DNA from: Bdellovibrionales bacterium
GTDB lineage: Bacteria; Bdellovibrionota; UBA1018
Length of the DNA: 64,000 bases
Direction: 5' to 3'
Assembly (NCBI GenBank): GCA_947380295.1
Contig: CANCQK010000001.1
Coordinates: 274,144 to 338,143, forward strand
This document shows, one piece after another, positions 53,801 to 61,203 of the stretch. The stretch's first letter is position 1; the number at the start of each line of letters is the position of its first letter. The position numbers were made by a program, and so were the translations under genes. Below the pieces are notes generated by a model, which did no database searches, was not told the DNA's origin, and worked only from the letters and a program-made list of their open reading frames with translations.

Positions 53801-53924
53801 GCATCTTAGACGTTATCAAATCAGACACAAAACTCCAGGCATTCCCGTCCTGAGTTTGCTCAGCAGTGGATTGGGATTTTCATTGATTCAAGCAGTCTCG
53901 CCAGTTACGATTCGGGTATCATGA
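53799..53924 (+). CDS. Possible 41-residue leader ORF of the carotenoid operon
   Basis: An ATG at 53799 opens 41 codons (start M-H-L-R-R-Y-Q-I-R-H) and ends in TGA at 53922-53924, overlapping the next start as ATGA. It overlaps the divergent crtW start by two bases. It is basic at the N terminus with a moderately hydrophobic middle. No family is recognised, and no ribosome site is strong. It may be a leader peptide coupling translation to the hydratase gene, or chance. Confidence 0.3.
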   Translation: MHLRRYQIRHKTPGIPVLSLLSSGLGFSLIQAVSPVTIRVS

Positions 53925-54718
53925 TTTTTCTCATTTTTATTAATTTAATCTCCATTTTCGGGTACGCGACTTTTGGAATGCACCCAGAACTACTCGTAAA
54001 ATTTGAATGGGCGCCGCCGATTTTTGCCGCATCCTATTCATTTTTTGCTCAGCTCCAGGTCGCAGTTGGATTTGGGATTATGGCTTGGGAGTGTCAAAAG
54101 GCTTTTAAATGGGGTTGGCTCAAGTATTTGCTGGCTGCGGCAGTAATTAGCTTTGCCATGGAATTTCTGGGAACTACTTTTGGGATCCCATTTGGAAAAT
54201 ACTCCTACACATCCCTTCTCGGGTGGAAGATTGCCGGTCAAGTGCCGCTACTGATTCCTCTGAGTTGGTTTTTTATGTCCCTGCCCAGTCATTGGATCGC
54301 TGACCTCTTGCTCGGGTCCTCTACTTCACCCTGGAGACGCGTTTTTCTTGGGTCATTTCTGCTCATGACATGGGACTTTACTCTAGACCCTGCCATGAGT
54401 CATTTGACACCCTTTTGGCTCTGGGAAAGTGCAGGTTCAACTCTTCTGAATATGCCGATTTGGAATCTGGGAGGATGGTTTTTTACAGGGGCCCTCATTC
54501 TTTCGGCCTTTGAGTTCATTCAGTTTCCTCGATCCCAACGGTGGTCTCACTCTCATTTTCCGCTGAAGTTCTATTTCGCAAATCTTTTGCTCCCTCTGGG
54601 TCTAGCTCTTGTCGCGCAGCTTTGGGTTTCGATTTTCGCAACTCTCGTCGTAATTCTGGGTTGCTACAGCCTTGCTCGTTCGACCAGAGGGCTTAGGTCT
54701 CTACGGACACCTTCATGA
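53921..54718 (+). CDS. cruF: CruF-type carotenoid 1',2'-hydratase
   Basis: A 265-residue polytopic membrane protein of the DUF422/CruF family. G-I-P-F-G-K-Y-S-Y-T (about 86-95) and P-L-L-I-P-L-S-W-F are conserved. W-D-F-T-L-D-P-A-M and the later N-L-G-G-W-F-F-T-G are hallmarks of the family. CruF hydrates the 1',2' double bond of gamma-carotene-like or acyclic carotenoid ends, creating the hydroxyl later glycosylated by CruG. It overlaps the next gene by four bases. The same enzyme type also acts in bacterioruberin synthesis, so the product depends on genes not in this window. Confidence 0.85.
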   Translation: MIFLIFINLISIFGYATFGMHPELLVKFEWAPPIFAASYSFFAQLQVAVGFGIMAWECQKAFKWGWLKYLLAAAVISFAMEFLGTTFGIPFGKYSYTSLLGWKIAGQVPLLIPLSWFFMSLPSHWIADLLLGSSTSPWRRVFLGSFLLMTWDFTLDPAMSHLTPFWLWESAGSTLLNMPIWNLGGWFFTGALILSAFEFIQFPRSQRWSHSHFPLKFYFANLLLPLGLALVAQLWVSIFATLVVILGCYSLARSTRGLRSLRTPS

Positions 54719-55389
54719 AGGGACAGCACTCTCCCTTCTTTCGGGGGCTTTTAGATTTCTATCTCCAATTGAAATTTAAAAAGGGGTTTCAAGATGTTTT
54801 CTTTGAAATCGAGCAAACAAAAAAACAGTTGAACCCCTCACTCCCGATCTTGTTCGTCTCCAATCATGTGAGTTGGTGGGATGGATTTTTTATTTCAGAA
54901 CTCCAAAAAAAATTGGTGCCAAGGTCTAGTCACTTTACAGTGATGCTGGAGAGTGAGCTTAAAAAGTTCCCTTTTTTTCGCAAAATAGGTGCAGTAGGGC
55001 TAATTCCAAATGATTCGTTCAGCGTGGCTCGGTCGTTTTTGGAGCTTCGTCGTCTCCGTCGATCTTTAGGAGCCTTCAGCATGGCATTCTTTCCTCAGGG
55101 GGAGATCAGGCCTCAGCAGCATCGTCCTCTTGGATTTCAAAAAGGTTTAGATACACTGATTCGCCTCCTTCATCCGATTCAGGTAATTCCGGTAGCATTG
55201 CACATTGAGCCCATGAAAACTCCCAAGCCATCCGCATGGATTCGGACAGGTCGATTGCGAAGGAGTGATCAAGAACAGATTAAAATGGATGCATTGGAGG
55301 ATGAGATCCTCAAGCTGTTAAAAATTCCTGGTCTTTATGATTCCTCTGATACCTTTGATCAAAAAAACATCCAGGAGAGCTCTGTTTGA
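54715..55389 (+). CDS. LPLAT/PlsC-like acyltransferase
   Basis: A 224-residue acyltransferase with the H-x4-D motif in N-H-V-S-W-W-D-G (about 47-54) and the acceptor block F-P-Q-G-E-I-R-P (about 125-132) of the lysophospholipid acyltransferase superfamily. ATG 54715 overlaps the CruF stop (ATGA). Lying between hydratase and glycosyltransferase genes of carotenoid synthesis, it is a good candidate for acylating the carotenoid sugar, as in salinixanthin-like esters. A general phospholipid role remains possible. Confidence 0.8.
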   Translation: MKGQHSPFFRGLLDFYLQLKFKKGFQDVFFEIEQTKKQLNPSLPILFVSNHVSWWDGFFISELQKKLVPRSSHFTVMLESELKKFPFFRKIGAVGLIPNDSFSVARSFLELRRLRRSLGAFSMAFFPQGEIRPQQHRPLGFQKGLDTLIRLLHPIQVIPVALHIEPMKTPKPSAWIRTGRLRRSDQEQIKMDALEDEILKLLKIPGLYDSSDTFDQKNIQESSV

Positions 55390-56522
55390 TTGGTTCTGCG
55401 GCTATTATTTTCTTGTTTCTTCTTTGCTCCATGGGAGTTTTTAATTTTTTCACTGCAATACGTCTCGAAGACTTCGACGGGTACCCGTCGATCTCCTCTG
55501 AAACAGTCAGCATACTGATCCCTGCTCGAAATGAAGAGCAAAACCTACCGAAACTTTTGCAGAGTCTCACTCACTCCTCGTTTCATCCGAAAGAGATTTT
55601 AGTGCTCGACGACCAGTCTGAGGACCGTACTTACGAGGTTGCCCAAAGAACACTTTCAGAGGGGAAAATTCCATTCAGAGTCATTCGGGGCAGGGCGTGG
55701 AATTTGTCGTCAGGATTAACGGGGAAAAATCACGCCTGTCAGCAGCTTGCAGAGCTTGCGAGTGGAGAGATTCTTTTATTTTGTGACGCGGATGTAGTGG
55801 TCAGTCAGCAAGCCGTGGGTAGAACGGTTTCTGTGCTGAATCAATATCCTCAAGCGAGCGGCGTCACTGGATTTCCAAGTCAAAACGCGATTGGGATTCG
55901 GGAGAAATTGGTTCTTCCTTGGGTCGTTCAGATTCCTATAGTTTTGTCGGTTCCTTTGGCATGGTCCTGGCGGATGCCTTTCGTTTCTCTTCAAATCGCT
56001 AATGGCCAGTGGATAGCTATTCGGAAAAAGGCTTATGAAAAATTAGGGGGACACCGCGCTTTGGGGTCAGAGGTTTTGGACGATGTAGTCCTTGCTCGGA
56101 AGTTCGCCAAAATGAAGTGTGCCCCGATCATTCCGGTTGTTGCCGCGCACGACATTCGAGTTACTATGTACTCGAGCTGGGCAGGTTTAGTGGAGGGCTT
56201 TTCTAAGAACTTGATCCCTCTCTTTGGAGGCACGATTCCAAGGTTTCTGATCTTACTGGTTTGGATGAATTTCCTGTTTTTCTCACCGATTTGGCTCTTG
56301 GTATTGAACTGGCAAGCTGCTGTGCTGAGCTTCTGTTTGATCCTGATCTGCCGAGTTGTTACAGCTAGAGTCTTTAGGGCGCCTATTTGGGATGCCGTAA
56401 GTCACTTTAAATCGATTATTTTTTTAGACTTTTTAGCCGCAAAGATTATTTATAAAAACTTAACCCAACAGGTGAGTTGGAAAGGACGACGGTTAAACTC
56501 TGGATCTGATGAAGCTAGTTAA
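55386..56522 (+). CDS. cruG: CruG-type carotenoid glycosyltransferase
   Basis: A 378-residue family 2 glycosyltransferase. An N-terminal membrane segment is followed by I-L-I-P-A-R-N-E-E-Q-N-L, V-L-D-D-Q-S-x-D and F-C-D-A-D-V-V-V (D-x-D). N-G-Q-W-I-A-I, the E-V-L-D-D-V block and two C-terminal membrane helices follow. This is the layout of CruG, which glycosylates the 2'-hydroxyl in myxol-type pigments. Start TTG 55386 overlaps the acyltransferase stop (TTGA). The D-x-D and the operon context support the assignment; sugar specificity is not visible. Confidence 0.82.
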   Translation: MIGSAAIIFLFLLCSMGVFNFFTAIRLEDFDGYPSISSETVSILIPARNEEQNLPKLLQSLTHSSFHPKEILVLDDQSEDRTYEVAQRTLSEGKIPFRVIRGRAWNLSSGLTGKNHACQQLAELASGEILLFCDADVVVSQQAVGRTVSVLNQYPQASGVTGFPSQNAIGIREKLVLPWVVQIPIVLSVPLAWSWRMPFVSLQIANGQWIAIRKKAYEKLGGHRALGSEVLDDVVLARKFAKMKCAPIIPVVAAHDIRVTMYSSWAGLVEGFSKNLIPLFGGTIPRFLILLVWMNFLFFSPIWLLVLNWQAAVLSFCLILICRVVTARVFRAPIWDAVSHFKSIIFLDFLAAKIIYKNLTQQVSWKGRRLNSGSDEAS

Positions 56523-57372
56523 ATCGAGAATTCCATTCATTTTGGCATCTGCCACGACGCTTTGTTTGAGGGGTGATGCTCAGTATTTCATTCCATTAGT
56601 AGGCCTTGTCACAGTTGGAATTACGCATGGATCGGTAGATCATGAATTGGATCCTTCCTCTAGCGATTCTCGGCTCCTGTTTTTTTCAGTCTATCTCATT
56701 GGGATTGCTTCTTATGCACTCCTCTGGGTAGCTAATTCTAAGATCGCTTTGATTGTTTTTATTGTTTATTCTGCGGCTCATTTTGGTGAGTGTCAATGGA
56801 AGCAAGTTTACAAGAAGACTCCGAGGAGTAGTCTTCATAGACCCATGGCATGGTTGTGGGGACTGTTTGCGGTGGGTTTTTCACCGCTTTACCATTGGGA
56901 GGAAACAGGTCCTATCCTCAACTTGCTCATCGGCAGTCCTGCTCGATTTTCTTCGTGGACGCTCGCTAGTGCTCAGCTCCTTAGTTTTGCGCTGTTAGGA
57001 ATGGGTTTAGTGGGGAGCTTAGCCTCGAAACCTCAAGAGGACTGGGCAGATGCTCTGATTTCATCTTTGATGCTCGCTTGGTTTTTAGTCGCACTCCCTT
57101 TGCTTCCTGGATTTTTATGCTTTTTTGCCTTCTGGCATTCGTGGGATTCGATTACCCATCAGCTTCAAGCGAAGAATTGGAGTTTATTGGAGTATTTTAA
57201 GAAGGGGTTCTTATTTACGTTCGTTTCCTGGGTAGGCATTTTCGGGCTTATTTTTGTTCTCAATCATTTTGGAAGGCTGGCTAACTTCTGGTCTGCTTTA
57301 TTTATGACCTTGGGGGCGCTCACTGTTTCCCATTCCCAAGCAATCAAACGCTTTTATGGTGCCATCAAATAA
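56509..57372 (+). CDS. blh: Brp/Blh-type beta-carotene 15,15'-dioxygenase
   Basis: A 287-residue membrane protein that cleaves beta-carotene to two retinals, the rhodopsin chromophore. The family's iron-binding residues are seen in G-I-T-H-G-S-V-D-H (His40, Asp44, His45), S-A-A-H-F-G (His91), F-A-F-W-H-S (His210) and V-S-H-S (His275; the usual P before this His is S). Six to seven hydrophobic segments fit. ATG 56509 overlaps the CruG gene by 14 bases. The rhodopsin gene lies convergent 54 bases beyond its stop, a typical blh-rhodopsin neighbourhood. Confidence 0.9.
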   Translation: MKLVKSRIPFILASATTLCLRGDAQYFIPLVGLVTVGITHGSVDHELDPSSSDSRLLFFSVYLIGIASYALLWVANSKIALIVFIVYSAAHFGECQWKQVYKKTPRSSLHRPMAWLWGLFAVGFSPLYHWEETGPILNLLIGSPARFSSWTLASAQLLSFALLGMGLVGSLASKPQEDWADALISSLMLAWFLVALPLLPGFLCFFAFWHSWDSITHQLQAKNWSLLEYFKKGFLFTFVSWVGIFGLIFVLNHFGRLANFWSALFMTLGALTVSHSQAIKRFYGAIK

Positions 57373-57407
57373 AAAAGCCCGGCGCACTCAGTGAGTGAGC
57401 CGGGCTT
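57371..57407 (-). terminator. Intrinsic terminator of the rhodopsin gene (bidirectional)
   Basis: AAGCCCGGC (57375-57383) pairs with GCCGGGCTT (57399-57407); inside it CACTC (57385-57389) pairs with GAGTG (57393-57397). On the minus strand the stem is followed by a run of Ts (57371-57376), giving a classic terminator for the rhodopsin transcript; on the plus strand it may end the blh operon without a T-run. Confidence 0.85.
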
Positions 57408-57426
57408 GAGACTTGAAAGAACTAAA

Positions 57427-58191
57427 TTAGTGCGCGCCTTTTGGTAAAGTGCCGTCAGCTTCGGATTTAGCATAGGCAATCCAGTAGATCATGACACCGT
57501 AGAATGCTTTTGCCAAAACGTCGGCAACCGCATAACCCACTTGAACCCCCACTAAGGAGGCTTCGTGAGAAATTCCCATCATTGGGAACATGTAAGTGAT
57601 TGGGTAGAAGCCCCAAGTTGCCAAGAGCAACAAGCGAATGTTTTTCATCAGAACTTGAACATGGGGGGGTTGATTTGGGATGGTTGCACCCAATTTTCCC
57701 CATAGTACTGATAAAATGTAGATGAAGGGGAGGGTGCTTAAAGTACCCCAGACCGCGCGAGTGGTCATATCACTGGAGATTTCGCCAGGATAACCCAAGA
57801 TAATCATTAAAAAAGCTGCGATAGCTAATTTGCCGAAAAGGCCTTCTCGTTCAGATTTAGCAAGATTGAGAACCGCAACCAGTTCGATCAAGAGGAGTGG
57901 TACTGTCAAAAGCCAATCCACGTAACGATAGGCGTCATTAAAGGGCTTTCCTGAGGCCATATACATGCCGTTGTTCAGGGTGAACGCTTCTTCCCAACTA
58001 TTGAAAATTCGGAAGTAGTGGTAGCCGGCAATTGCTACTACGACTGACGAGATGAGGAGCGCTGGACGATATTTTTCACCCACTTGAGTTCTTGCACCAG
58101 TGAAAAAAATGAAAGCCGCGAACATCGCGGCAATCGTGAAGGACAACACGTTGTAAACCAGCATAAACTGGGACGTTGTCAGCTGAATCAT
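57427..58191 (-). CDS. Xanthorhodopsin-type light-driven proton pump
   Basis: A 254-residue seven-helix rhodopsin. The retinal lysine is Lys228 in A-D-V-L-A-K, with Asp224 as the second counterion. Helix C reads R-Y-V-D-W-L-L-T-V-P-L-L-L-I-E: Asp92, Thr96 and Glu103 form the D-T-E motif of proton pumps. Leu100, at the bacteriorhodopsin L93 position, predicts green absorption. His58 (G-Y-H-Y-F) matches the counterion-partner histidine of the proteorhodopsin/xanthorhodopsin group. Gly149 in V-W-G-T-L-S-T matches the helix-E glycine that opens a fenestration for a carotenoid antenna in xanthorhodopsin and Gloeobacter rhodopsin. AAAGG precedes the ATG at 58191. The pump would use retinal from Blh. 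Confidence 0.95.
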   Translation of the reverse strand: MIQLTTSQFMLVYNVLSFTIAAMFAAFIFFTGARTQVGEKYRPALLISSVVVAIAGYHYFRIFNSWEEAFTLNNGMYMASGKPFNDAYRYVDWLLTVPLLLIELVAVLNLAKSEREGLFGKLAIAAFLMIILGYPGEISSDMTTRAVWGTLSTLPFIYILSVLWGKLGATIPNQPPHVQVLMKNIRLLLLATWGFYPITYMFPMMGISHEASLVGVQVGYAVADVLAKAFYGVMIYWIAYAKSEADGTLPKGAH

Positions 58192-58624
58192 AAGATTCGC
58201 CTTTCTGGACTTTTAACGGTCCTTTGAATTTTTTTCATTCGCTTGAACTCGGTAACTTGATTTACCCCGAGCAAGCGTATGATTTTTTCTCAGCTTTTTT
58301 TAGTACTGCAGTTCAAATGATATTGTTTAATTAATGAATCATCAAATATTAAATAATTTAAAAGTCATTTAATATAACGCTCCGCGGCACTTAGCTGAGT
58401 GAAGCAAGTCTTAAATCTCAAATATTTGTTTTGAACGAGTGGCTTTGAGGTGAATTGGGCAAGCGCGCAAAATGGCGGACATACAAAGTCGGTTAAGGGC
58501 GTTTCTAGTGAAAGCAGTACCAGAGCTTCAAGCTAAGGCTGAAGACTAAAAAGGGAGGGCCTATTAACTATTTAGAATGAGTGAAATGAGGTGGGGCTCA
58601 GTCAGCGGTAGATTTAAAATAGAT
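58192..58624. other. Long intergenic region upstream of the rhodopsin gene
   Basis: A 433-base stretch without a clear gene. The part at 58310-58380 is extremely AT-rich (runs such as AATTAATGAATCATCAAATA) and probably carries the minus-strand rhodopsin promoter. At 58472-58549 a 25-codon ORF (M-A-D-I-Q-S-R-L) is readable but unsupported. I see no transcription-factor or riboswitch motif that I can name. Light or oxygen control would be expected of such pumps but cannot be read here. Confidence 0.5.
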
Positions 58625-58657
58625 AGCTCCGACCCAAATTTACTTTGGGCCGGAGCT
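58625..58657. terminator. Hairpin downstream of rpmB
   Basis: AGCTCCGACCCAAA (58625-58638) and TTTGGGCCGGAGCT (58644-58657) are complementary except for one A-C mismatch, with a five-base loop. It lies 30 bases past the rpmB stop on the minus strand, followed by an A/T-rich stretch, so it is probably the rpmB terminator. Confidence 0.6.
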
Positions 58658-58687
58658 TAAAATCTAATTTGACTCGCTGCTTAAAAA

Positions 58688-58912
58688 CTAAGCAGTCTGA
58701 GTTTCAGGCTTCCAAGTCCGTTTCACGGGACGGGTCACAACACCCGTACGGATGCAACGTGTGCAAACGCGAACGGTTTCAGTATTCCCGTTGATGACGG
58801 CCTTCATCTTCTTGAGATTGGGGAGCCATCGGGTCCGGGTTTTGATGTTGGAGTGGGAAACCAGGTTTCCGGTGGTTGGGCCTTTTTCACAATATTCACA
58901 AAAACGTGCCAT
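58688..58912 (-). CDS. rpmB: 50S ribosomal protein L28
   Basis: L28, 74 residues. [23 protein letters not shown] and V-C-T-R-C-I are diagnostic; the two C-x2-C pairs show a zinc-binding version. ATG 58912 is used; the longer in-frame start at 58978 is not supported by the family. It stands alone, not with rpmG. The hairpin at 58625-58657 lies downstream. Confidence 0.95.
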   Translation of the reverse strand: MARFCEYCEKGPTTGNLVSHSNIKTRTRWLPNLKKMKAVINGNTETVRVCTRCIRTGVVTRPVKRTWKPETQTA

Positions 58913-59010
58913 AGTAACAATCTCCTTAAGATGACCTTGCGAGCCGATTACCCTAGTAGAAACCTTTCGCTTTTGCAAGTTCGAAAAGACATGTTACCAC
59001 TAAACAGGAC

Positions 59011-59697
59011 ATGTATTTATACCAAAAACCCCGTTTGAGCCGTGTTTCCCTGTTTTTGCTCCGGGCCTGGATGGCCCTAGGTGGGTTTTTTGCAGTTTTT
59101 ATAGTTCTGGCCTTTTTCCTGGCAGGAGAGATTTACGATTATCAGGACTCCGTTGCGCGCGGAGGGCTTCCGCCGGTGGACGCAATTGTGTGTCTGGCGG
59201 GAGGGAGAGGGCGGATTAGTCTTGCTGCGGATGTCTGGCTACAATACTGGGAAACGGCCCAAACTCAATCGGTGCCACAATCAGGGGGGGGCGTCCCCAC
59301 TCTCTATCTAGCTGGAATGGGTCCCCAGGCTCACTGGGGACAGGTTGCGAAGCAGTTCAGGCCTCAGGTTCAAAAGGTCATTCTTCCTGAAAATGTCCTC
59401 ATTGAGAATGAAAGCTCTAATACGGTGGCTAATGCGGTTTGGTTGGCTGATTACGCCAAAAAGCACCATTGGAGGCACATTCTACTGATGACCTCTACCT
59501 ATCATATGAAGCGGGCTCAGTTAATCTTTCATAGGGTTCTGGTGAACCGACCTGATGGGATTGAGTTGGATACTCTCTCTGTTTTTCAAGATCCCTTTAG
59601 CGCCTATCACTGGAGGCACGAGTCGATCGGCGTTCGCGTCACTCTTTTAGAGTACGTAAAGTGGCTCTACTACAGTTTGATTTGGTCCGGCGACTAA
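59011..59697 (+). CDS. YdcF/DUF218-family protein
   Basis: A 228-residue protein with an N-terminal hydrophobic anchor (A-L-G-G-F-F-A-V-F-I-V-L-A-F-F) and a DUF218 domain. V-D-A-I-V-C-L-A-G-G-R-G-R-I, N-E-S-S-N-T-V-A-N-A and T-S-T-Y-H-M-K-R-A are the family blocks. E. coli relatives (ElyC, SanA) act in envelope or peptidoglycan precursor homeostasis. It starts at ATG 59011 and is convergent with rdgB, their stops abutting at 59697/59698. Confidence 0.85.
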   Translation: MYLYQKPRLSRVSLFLLRAWMALGGFFAVFIVLAFFLAGEIYDYQDSVARGGLPPVDAIVCLAGGRGRISLAADVWLQYWETAQTQSVPQSGGGVPTLYLAGMGPQAHWGQVAKQFRPQVQKVILPENVLIENESSNTVANAVWLADYAKKHHWRHILLMTSTYHMKRAQLIFHRVLVNRPDGIELDTLSVFQDPFSAYHWRHESIGVRVTLLEYVKWLYYSLIWSGD

Positions 59698-60330
59698 TTA
59701 AGGCTTAGCGAAAACGATACCGTGGGATTTCACTTGCGCCATCAGGGCGTGGACCGCTTTAGAGCGATGGGAAATCTGGTTTTTCTCTGCATCCGTCATT
59801 TCGGCGAGGGTTTGATTTTTGCCCGTTGGGATAAAGATTGGATCGTATCCAAAGCCATGAGTTCCACTAGGCGCTTCTGCGATTGTGCCTTCCATGGTGC
59901 CTGTTGCATGGATTAAAATGCCTTCAATGATCAGAGCGAGTGTGCAGGTGAAAAGTGCTGAGCGGTTCTCTTGCCCTTGCAGTTCCTTGAGGAGAAGCTC
60001 GATATTGGCTTCATCCTGAGACTTTTTGGGCTGTGGAGGGGCGTACCGATGGCTTCGTACTCCAGGACGGCCTTGCAAGGCGCGGACTTCTAATCCGGAG
60101 TCATCTCCCAAGGTGGGGTAGTGACAGCCTTGATTAATTAATCTTGCTTTGGCAACTGCGTTTTCTAGGTAGTTCTCATGGGTTTCTACTCGTCGCAATC
60201 CCTCTGGATTGCGAATCAGTTTTTCAACTGGAATCAGGGAAATCCCAGGATAAGCTCCTAACAGAGCTTGGAACTCTTCAAATTTATGACGATTCAAGGA
60301 TGCTAAAACCAATTGATTTGAAAGTCGCAT
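59698..60330 (-). CDS. rdgB: Non-canonical purine NTP pyrophosphatase
   Basis: A 210-residue RdgB/HAM1 protein removing ITP and XTP from the nucleotide pool. L-A-S-L-N-R-H-K-F-E-E-F near the start, T-L-G-D-D-S-G-L-E-V-R-A-L-Q-G-R-P-G-V and G-F-G-Y-D-P-I-F (about 155-162) with E-M-T are classic motifs. Length is slightly above the E. coli enzyme. Its stop abuts that of the YdcF-like gene. Confidence 0.95.
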   Translation of the reverse strand: MRLSNQLVLASLNRHKFEEFQALLGAYPGISLIPVEKLIRNPEGLRRVETHENYLENAVAKARLINQGCHYPTLGDDSGLEVRALQGRPGVRSHRYAPPQPKKSQDEANIELLLKELQGQENRSALFTCTLALIIEGILIHATGTMEGTIAEAPSGTHGFGYDPIFIPTGKNQTLAEMTDAEKNQISHRSKAVHALMAQVKSHGIVFAKP

Positions 60331-60382
60331 AAGGGAGTCTTAACACAGGCCTTTGGTTTGGCTCAAGTGATCTGTCGGAATG

Positions 60383-61120
60383 TTACTGATAGATCACTTC
60401 ATAAGCATAGTTCGACAGATGAGGGATGTCAGAGACCTGGATGGTTTGTGATTCGATCCACGGAGTAAACATGCGGACCGCGACTGCTTGAAGGTCAAGA
60501 TTGGAGGTGCTATCTGTGCCTCCACACTGAGAGCTGTCCCTATAGCACTGGTAAATTGCCTCGAGTGATGGTGCGCAATCCCCTTGAAATTGGTAGATGA
60601 TTTGAACCGTGAGTTGCAGACTACCAGAAAGACGGTAGTGATTGCCTGTTGGGTTGGGAATGTTTGAGTCCTTCGTGATTTTTCCTGATTCACCCACTTG
60701 CAAATACCTCTTGCAGTTCGGATCTAGCCAAAGAGTTTGAGGTGAAGTTGAAGAATTGTAGGTGAGATTCATGTAGCGGTCCACAGTCACGGGAAAACCA
60801 TCAGTTCCTGTCGGAGAAGCAAGGATTGCCGCCCCTGTATTCGCGTCCTGTAAGAGTAAGGCCACGGGGTTGGTGATTCGCTGCGAGAGTAAATTTGGAA
60901 TGAGACTGGTCGATGCTGCTCTTTCGATCGTATTGGTGAAGGTCGCATAAAACTTGAGGGACTGAGGCTCTGTGACATAAAAGCCACTCACTCCGTCGCT
61001 GGATGATTGACTGAGGTTTGCGTTTTGGTTTGTCGCTCCCGGGATGCGGTAGTTTCCTAAATAGCAGCCCGACAATGATAACGTTAAAATCGTAACGAAG
61101 GTTCGATTGAGCTTCATCAT
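60383..61120 (-). CDS. Hypothetical lipoprotein
   Basis: A 245-residue exported protein. The lipobox L-S-G-C is at residues 16-19, so it is lipid-anchored, probably in the outer membrane. The mature part is serine/threonine/asparagine-rich with two cysteine pairs (for example C-A-P-S near 184 and Y-R-D-S-S-Q-C-G-G). No domain is recognised. An inverted repeat (AAGTGATCT 60365-60373 with AGATCACTT 60391-60399) covers its stop codon and could be a weak terminator. Confidence 0.72.
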   Translation of the reverse strand: MMKLNRTFVTILTLSLSGCYLGNYRIPGATNQNANLSQSSSDGVSGFYVTEPQSLKFYATFTNTIERAASTSLIPNLLSQRITNPVALLLQDANTGAAILASPTGTDGFPVTVDRYMNLTYNSSTSPQTLWLDPNCKRYLQVGESGKITKDSNIPNPTGNHYRLSGSLQLTVQIIYQFQGDCAPSLEAIYQCYRDSSQCGGTDSTSNLDLQAVAVRMFTPWIESQTIQVSDIPHLSNYAYEVIYQ

Positions 61121-61203
61121 GTTGGCTTCTCGGTAAAATCCGCAACAGACTCAAGGCATAGAATTCATTGCGGGTGAAGGGGGGCCTGCGATAGGGTGAA
61201 TCT

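Noticed and set aside
57427..58191. Sodium or chloride pump rhodopsin
   Set aside because: Helix C carries D-T-E, not N-D-Q or N-T-Q/T-S-A-type motifs.
58472..58549. 25-codon ORF upstream of rpmB and the rhodopsin gene
   Set aside because: No ribosome site, no known motif and no conservation evidence; left only as a note in the intergenic entry.
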